From Gemmatimonadota bacterium (GTDB taxonomy: Bacteria > Gemmatimonadota > Gemmatimonadetes > Gemmatimonadales > GWC2-71-9): a stretch of DNA of 17,720 nucleotides. Made by a program: the position numbers and the translations under genes. How positions within the stretch are numbered: the stretch's first letter is position 1; each line of letters opens with the position of its first letter. The stretch spans positions 1-17,720 of the forward strand of contig JAGGAG010000034.1 of the NCBI GenBank assembly GCA_017889745.1, read 5' to 3'. The notes beneath the pieces were generated by a model, which searched no databases, was not told where the DNA came from, and worked only from the letters and a program-made list of their open reading frames with translations. Positions 14,555 through 17,720 of this stretch are shown in pieces.

Positions 14555-14872
14555 ATGGTTCAACCGACCATCGACCTGACCAAGACCGTCGAGCGGCTGC
14601 GGGCGCTGTCCGATCCCACCCGTCTCGAGATACTCGCCCTGCTCCGCCAGGGGGAGCAGTGCGTGTGTGATCTGACCGGTGCGCTCGACGCGGCCCAGTC
14701 ACGCCTGTCGTTCCACCTGAAGGTGCTGAAGGATGCCGGGCTCGTCACCGACCGGCGCGATGGGCGCTGGGTGCATTACACGCTGGTGGACGAGGCCGTG
14801 CAGGAAGTCGCGACCTTCCTGACCAGCACACCGACCAGCAGCTGGAGGAAGGCTGCCCGCTGCTGTGGCTGA
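14555..14872 (+). CDS. arsR: ArsR-family arsenic-responsive repressor
   Basis: ArsR is a dimeric winged-helix repressor released from DNA by As(III)/Sb(III). The 105 residues contain the opening helix RLRALSDPTRLEILALLRQG and the helix-turn-helix CDLTGALDAAQSRLSFHLKV. The wing DRRDGRWVHYTL follows. The metal motif in the DNA-binding helix is C36-V-C38-D-L. The third cysteine of the classic ELCVCDLC form is a Thr here; a C-terminal Cys103-Cys104 pair (ARCCG) may supply the missing ligand, as C-terminal cysteines do in some other ArsR proteins. The ATG at 14555 lacks any Shine-Dalgarno, consistent with a leaderless message. It autoregulates through operator 1 and probably controls arsM and arsN2 too. 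Confidence 0.94.
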   Translation: MVQPTIDLTKTVERLRALSDPTRLEILALLRQGEQCVCDLTGALDAAQSRLSFHLKVLKDAGLVTDRRDGRWVHYTLVDEAVQEVATFLTSTPTSSWRKAARCCG

Positions 14873-14878
14873 TTTTTT
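14835..14878 (+). terminator. Possible hairpin/T-tract attenuator at the end of arsR
   Basis: CCAGCAGC (14835-14842) pairs with GCTGCTG-t-GG (14859-14868, one bulged base) around a 16-base loop, followed four bases later by six T's (14873-14878), rare in this DNA. It overlaps the arsR 3' end and stop. It may partly terminate transcripts between arsR and arsM. The large loop and bulge make it a weak terminator at best. Confidence 0.4.
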
Positions 14879-14890
14879 CTCGCACTAACG

Positions 14891-14908
14891 CATCAACGAT
14901 TCTTGATG
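14891..14908 (+). promoter_or_regulatory. ArsR operator 2 (before arsM)
   Basis: CATCAA-CGATTC-TTGATG has perfect six-base arms and the same ATCAA-N6-TTGAT core as operator 1. Its last base is the first G of the arsM Shine-Dalgarno (GGAGG, 14908-14912). I cannot find a convincing separate promoter: the T-tract at 14873 might serve as a poor -35. Bound ArsR could therefore repress a local promoter or block read-through from the arsR promoter. Confidence 0.75.
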
Positions 14909-14918
14909 GAGGCGGCAT

Positions 14919-15746
14919 ATGAAGCAGTCCGAGACCAGGGAAGCGGTGCGCCAGGCCTATGCGGGCGCGGCCCTGCGGGTGGTACAGGGACAGTCGAACA
15001 GCTGCTGCGGCGGGTCGTGCGGCAGCGGCACGGCCGATCCGATCACGGCCGACCTCTACAGCGCCGAGCAGACGGCGATGCTGCCCGAGACCGCGGTGCT
15101 CGCCTCACTCGGCTGCGGCAACCCTACGGCGCTGGCCGAGTTGCATCCCGGCGAGGTGGTACTCGACCTCGGAAGCGGCGGTGGTATCGACGTACTGCTG
15201 TCGGGTCAGCGCGTCGGGCCCATGGGCAAGGCATACGGGCTGGACATGACCGATGAAATGCTGGCCCTGGCGGAATCGAACAGGGTGAAGGCGGGGGCGA
15301 CCAACGTCGAGTTCCTGAAGGGAACCATCGAGGAGATTCCACTGCCCGACAGTACCGTCGACGTGATCATCTCCAACTGCGTGATCAATCTCTCGGTGGA
15401 CAAGCGTCAGGTCTTCGCCGAGGCGTTCCGAGTGCTCAAGCCCGGCGGTCGCCTGGCCGTGTCCGATGTGGTGGTCCGCGGTGACGTGCCGGCGGCCGTC
15501 CGCCACAGCATGGAACTCTGGGTAGGCTGTGTGGCGGGAGCGCTCGAGGAGCAGGAATTCGTGGCACTGCTCGAGGAGAGCGGCTTCACCGACATCTCCA
15601 TCGAGCCGACCCGTGTCTACCAGTTCGAGGACGCCGCGGCCTTTCTCGGCGGTTCGGGGCTCGATGCCGAGGTACTGGCGCGCCAGGTGGGCGGCCGGGT
15701 GATGGGCGCGTTCGTGCGCGCGCGAAAGCCTGCGTCACGTCCATGA
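14919..15746 (+). CDS. arsM: Arsenite S-adenosylmethionine methyltransferase
   Basis: ArsM methylates As(III) stepwise with SAM, giving mono-, di- and trimethylated arsenicals. The 275 residues show the SAM site VLDLGSGGGIDVLLS (about 81-95) and YGLDMTDEMLALA (about 106-118). The conserved cysteines are Cys66 in LGCGNP, Cys154 in IISNCVINLS and Cys204 in ELWVGCVAGAL. An N-terminal cysteine cluster, CCGGSCGS at 29-36, is in the place of the first conserved cysteine. The last three positions match the As(III)-binding and catalytic cysteines of characterised ArsM proteins. The ATG at 14919 has GGAGG six bases before it. The 3' end overlaps arsN2 as ATGA, so the two are coupled. Confidence 0.95.
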   Translation: MKQSETREAVRQAYAGAALRVVQGQSNSCCGGSCGSGTADPITADLYSAEQTAMLPETAVLASLGCGNPTALAELHPGEVVLDLGSGGGIDVLLSGQRVGPMGKAYGLDMTDEMLALAESNRVKAGATNVEFLKGTIEEIPLPDSTVDVIISNCVINLSVDKRQVFAEAFRVLKPGGRLAVSDVVVRGDVPAAVRHSMELWVGCVAGALEEQEFVALLEESGFTDISIEPTRVYQFEDAAAFLGGSGLDAEVLARQVGGRVMGAFVRARKPASRP

Positions 15747-16186
15747 GTGCGGGCATCCGGGTTGCGAGGCCGACCGATTACGCGGCGGTGTGCGAGCTGC
15801 TTCGTTCGGCGAAGCTTCCCCTCGACGGCCTGTCCGCCACCCTGGAGAACTTCCTGGTGGCTCTGGATGGGGCGCGGCTGGTAGCGGCGGCGGGCCTCGA
15901 GGTGTACGGCGATGCGGCCCTGCTGCGGTCGGTGGTGGTGGCGCCATCGCATCGGGGCAGCGGGCTTGGTGGGCGGCTGTCGGATGGCGCGCTCGCCATG
16001 GCGCACGACATGGGAGTCCGCCATGTGTACTTGCTGACTGACACGGCGGAAGAATTCTTCCGCCGGCGGGGGTTCGCGCTCGTCCCCCGCGCAGATGTGC
16101 CTCGGTCCGTGCAGGCGTCCGTTGAATTCACGACTGCGTGCCCCGCCTCCGCGACCGTCATGCACCGGGAGACGACACCCGCTTGA
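15743..16186 (+). CDS. arsN2: Arsenic-cluster GNAT N-acetyltransferase, ArsN2 type
   Basis: This 147-residue GNAT protein has the acetyl-CoA loop HRGSGLG (70-76) after the strand ALLRSVVVAPS, and YLLTDTAEEFFRRRGFALV in the second half. The ending DVPRSVQASVEF...ACPASATVM is characteristic of the ArsN2 family found in arsenic operons. Its substrate is not settled in what I know. The related but distinct ArsN1 acetylates the organoarsenical antibiotic arsinothricin, so an organoarsenical substrate is possible here. It starts four bases inside arsM and should be co-regulated by ArsR. The stop is one base away from the stop of the convergent small ORF. A Cys near residue 134 is the only obvious candidate arsenic ligand in the tail. 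Confidence 0.87.
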   Translation: MSAGIRVARPTDYAAVCELLRSAKLPLDGLSATLENFLVALDGARLVAAAGLEVYGDAALLRSVVVAPSHRGSGLGGRLSDGALAMAHDMGVRHVYLLTDTAEEFFRRRGFALVPRADVPRSVQASVEFTTACPASATVMHRETTPA

Positions 16187-16187
16187 T

Positions 16188-16397
16188 CTACGCGACGCGC
16201 TGGCGGCAGTTCTCCCGGTCCCACTGGGAGTGCTTTGCTTCGATCACCACTTCGGCGTGGCGCCACACGCGGCCCTCGATCACCCGGGCTCCGGTGGTGA
16301 GCCAAGTGCGCCGTTCCTTGACCAGCAGGGACTTGGACGTCGTGTAGTCAGCCGGGTCCTCCAGCTTGCGCGGCGTCACATACTCTAGCAACGACAT
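16188..16397 (-). CDS. Small hypothetical protein (69 aa), convergent with arsN2
   Basis: I do not recognise this family. I chose the ATG at 16397 because AGAAGG (minus strand, 16410-16405) lies seven bases upstream; an in-frame ATG at 16442 would add 15 residues without a site. The product is charged and soluble-looking, rich in Arg, Glu, Lys and Trp (LVKERRTWLTTGARVIEG, then RVWRHAEVVIEAKHSQWDRE), with a single Cys near the end and no membrane segment or signal. Third codon positions are mostly G or C, as in its neighbours, which supports coding. Its stop is one base from the arsN2 stop, so the transcripts converge tail to tail. A hairpin abuts the start codon. Function unknown; it could also be a chance frame. 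Confidence 0.5.
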   Translation of the reverse strand: MSLLEYVTPRKLEDPADYTTSKSLLVKERRTWLTTGARVIEGRVWRHAEVVIEAKHSQWDRENCRQRVA

Positions 16398-16398
16398 G

Positions 16399-16423
16399 GG
16401 GCAACCTTCTGTTGAGGTTGCCC
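16399..16423 (-). promoter_or_regulatory. Hairpin abutting the start of the 69-aa ORF
   Basis: GGGCAACCT (16399-16407, plus strand) and AGGTTGCCC (16415-16423) are perfect nine-base arms around a seven-base loop. In the minus-strand transcript the stem ends one base before the AUG and holds the AGG of the AGAAGG ribosome binding site, while its AGA lies in the loop. It could control translation, or act as a DNA operator. There is no T-run. Confidence 0.6.
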
Positions 16424-16508
16424 TCATTAACACCGGACTCATGCCACGGCGGCGTCCTCATCTGGACACGCTATAAGTCGCTCCCGCGCAACGGCATGCC
16501 CCTGGCGA

Positions 16509-16522
16509 TGCAAGGGCTTGCA
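16509..16522. promoter_or_regulatory. LacI-family-like operator upstream of glgX
   Basis: TGCAAG-GG-CTTGCA is a perfect 6-2-6 inverted repeat. It differs at one central base from TGCAAGCGCTTGCA, the form typical of LacI/GalR-family operators that often control sugar and maltodextrin genes. It lies about 180 bases before the likely glgX ATG and about 45 before the alternative GTG, so glgX is the natural target. No LacI-type regulator gene is in the window. Confidence 0.45.
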
Positions 16523-16551
16523 GACGGGGCCCCACCGCCTGCGGACCCAGG

Positions 16552-16568
16552 GGAGGGACGCGGTTGTG
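16552..16568 (+). promoter_or_regulatory. Strong ribosome binding site with in-frame GTG upstream of glgX
   Basis: GGAGGG (16552-16557) is followed after eight bases by GTG (16566-16568). The frame stays open into glgX, whose conventional ATG at 16704 has no Shine-Dalgarno. Use of this start would add 46 residues that include CTC, a lone Cys and CPDCG. It may be the real start of glgX or a chance match in purine-rich DNA. Confidence 0.35.
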
Positions 16569-16703
16569 TCGGGCCGGCGACAGAATCGCTTCCTGGCCGC
16601 TTCGACCCGGGCGCCGTGCACTTGCCTGCGCGATGTCTCGTGCCGAGTCGATTGTCCGGATTGCGGGGCGCCGCTGGCCCGACCGGCGGTTATCGTTCGA
16701 CGC

Positions 16704-17720
16704 ATGACATGGACTGAGGGACCGGCCGCCGCGCTCCCGCCGCTCGGCGCGTCCTGGGATGGCAGGGCCACCACGTTCAGGGTCTTCTCGTCGCATGCCA
16801 CGTCGCTCGAGCTGGTGCTCGGCGGTGACGCGGCAGCGCATCCGCTGCCAATGGAGCGGGACGGCGACGGGATCTGGCACCTGCAGAGCAGCGCCGCGCG
16901 TCCCGGGACGCGCTACGGCTTCCGCGCCTACGGCCCGTGGAATCCGGACGCAGGTCACCTGTTCAATCCCGCCAAGCTGCTGCTCGACCCCTACGCCCGC
17001 TGTATCGACGGTCTGGTGCGATGGCACGAGTCACTTCGCGTCGCGCGGCATGCGGGAGCGCATGGCCGGCTGCTGCCCGATCCCTGCGACTCGTCGCCGC
17101 ATGTTCCGCGCAGCGTGGTCGTCGCAGACGATTTCGACTGGAAGGACGATCGCCGGCCGGATGTGCCCTGGTCCGACAGCGTCATCTACGAATGCCATGT
17201 GAAGGGAATGACGGCGCTGCATCCACTCGTGCCTGCCGCACTCAGGGGAACGTGGCTTGGTCTCGCGAGCGAGCCGGTGATCGAGCATCTCAAGAGCCTC
17301 GGCGTCACTGCGGTAGAGCTCCTTCCGGTGCAGCCGGCCGCCGACAGCGCCCTGCTCGTGCGCAACGGGCTCACCAACTACTGGGGCTACGCCACGATCG
17401 GGTACTTCACTCCCGATCGCCGGTTCGCCAGCCATCCAGGCCGGGAGCGCGACGAGTTCCGCGAGATGGTGCGCCGGCTGCACGCAGCCGGCCTCGAGGT
17501 GCTGCTGGACGTGGTGTACAATCACACTGGCGAGGGCGGCATCGACGGACCGGCGGTCTCTTTCCGGGGCCTGGACAACTGGGCTTACTATCGCCTGCAG
17601 CATGGTGGAGAGGGCGGGTACGAGGACTTCACCGGCTGCGGCAACACCCTGGATGTGCGCCATCCGATGGTGCGGCGTCTCGTACTGGACAGCCTCCGAT
17701 TCTGGGTAAGCGAGATGCGG
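16704..17720 (+). CDS. glgX: Glycogen debranching enzyme (GlgX/TreX type), 3' truncated
   Basis: GlgX hydrolyses alpha-1,6 branches of phosphorylase-trimmed glycogen, releasing maltodextrins in the cytosol. The window holds the first 339 codons. An N-terminal CBM48-like beta domain is seen (PLGASWDGRATTFRVFSSHA), then RAYGPWNPDAGHLFNPAKLL and DPYARCIDG, typical of the family. The GH13 barrel follows: VIYECHVKGMTALHP, ELLPVQP, NYWGYATIGYFTPD (about 224) and region I LLDVVYNHTGEGG (about 268). The catalytic Asp/Glu lie beyond the edge. The ATG at 16704 gives the usual N-terminal length but lacks a Shine-Dalgarno; a GTG at 16566 is an alternative. The closely related TreX and isoamylase cannot be excluded from this half alone. 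Confidence 0.93.
   Translation, partial: MTWTEGPAAALPPLGASWDGRATTFRVFSSHATSLELVLGGDAAAHPLPMERDGDGIWHLQSSAARPGTRYGFRAYGPWNPDAGHLFNPAKLLLDPYARCIDGLVRWHESLRVARHAGAHGRLLPDPCDSSPHVPRSVVVADDFDWKDDRRPDVPWSDSVIYECHVKGMTALHPLVPAALRGTWLGLASEPVIEHLKSLGVTAVELLPVQPAADSALLVRNGLTNYWGYATIGYFTPDRRFASHPGRERDEFREMVRRLHAAGLEVLLDVVYNHTGEGGIDGPAVSFRGLDNWAYYRLQHGGEGGYEDFTGCGNTLDVRHPMVRRLVLDSLRFWVSEMR

Larger units (their letters stand above)
16424..16703. other. Intergenic stretch between the small ORF and glgX
   Basis: About 280 bases without a gene I can support. It should hold the promoters of the divergent 69-aa ORF and glgX. I see only poor matches: a GTTAAT on the minus strand at 16432-16427 and TATCGT on the plus strand at 16691-16696, both without a -35. 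Two items stand out and are listed separately: a LacI-type palindrome at 16509 and a strong Shine-Dalgarno with a GTG at 16566. Confidence 0.6.

Noticed and set aside
14404..16703. The tRNA-Leu as an attachment site for a mobile island carrying the ars cassette
   Set aside because: I found no downstream copy of the tRNA 3' end, no integrase or transposase and no clear change in base composition. Position next to a tRNA alone is not enough.
16412..16717. A 101-residue plus-strand reading frame in the intergenic stretch
   Set aside because: It starts in the hairpin region, has no ribosome binding site, is a Gly/Pro/Ala/Arg-rich composition typical of chance frames in GC-rich DNA, and overlaps the better supported glgX start.

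Overview
The window is 17.7 kb of GC-rich, gene-dense bacterial chromosome. Its gene set points to a diderm bacterium: RNase Y, ZapA, the MEP isoprenoid pathway (Dxs), and an outer-membrane beta-barrel protein with a signal peptide. The order pheT, coiled-coil ORF, zapA, rny, folD, xseA, xseB, ispA, dxs, nadK, recN, hslR and the codon style fit Gemmatimonadota best. That assignment is inference; no rRNA or marker search was possible.

Region 1 (1-11631, plus strand) is one tightly packed housekeeping series of twelve genes. It starts inside pheT. A small unrecognised coiled-coil protein overlaps zapA (cell division). Then come rny (mRNA decay), folD (one-carbon metabolism), xseA/xseB (exonuclease VII), ispA and dxs (isoprenoids), nadK (NADP synthesis), recN (double-strand break repair) and hslR (ribosome rescue). 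Most junctions overlap by 1-4 nt (ATGA, GTGA, TGATG), so translational coupling is likely.

Region 2 (11644-14374) has a minus-strand gene for a probable outer-membrane barrel with a large Ala/Ser-rich insertion. It is convergent with hslR and divergent from galK (galactokinase), whose start lies only 28 bp away. The barrel gene starts at a TTG placed behind a perfect GGAGGT.

Region 3 (14404-16186) holds a tRNA-Leu(UAA) gene followed by an arsenic cassette: arsR (repressor), arsM (As(III) methyltransferase) and arsN2 (GNAT acetyltransferase). Two sites of the form ATCAA-N6-TTGAT are visible. One lies between the -35 and -10 of the arsR promoter, the other just upstream of the arsM ribosome binding site. 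A hairpin followed by six T's sits between arsR and arsM. No efflux pump or arsenate reductase is in the window. The arsR -10 is so close to its ATG that the mRNA should be leaderless.

Region 4 (16188-17720) holds a 69-residue unrecognised minus-strand ORF, convergent with arsN2 and preceded by a 9-bp hairpin that abuts its start codon. An intergenic stretch of about 280 bp contains a near-consensus LacI-family-type palindrome. Last is the 5' part of a glycogen-debranching enzyme gene (glgX), cut by the window end. An in-frame upstream GTG with a strong Shine-Dalgarno could give GlgX a 46-residue cysteine-rich extension.

I see no CRISPR array, insertion sequence, integrase, phage gene or rRNA. 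Nothing amounts to an obviously new multi-gene system. The best leads are the doubly operated, pump-less ars cassette, the structured leader of the small ORF, the coiled-coil partner of zapA and the control region of glgX.
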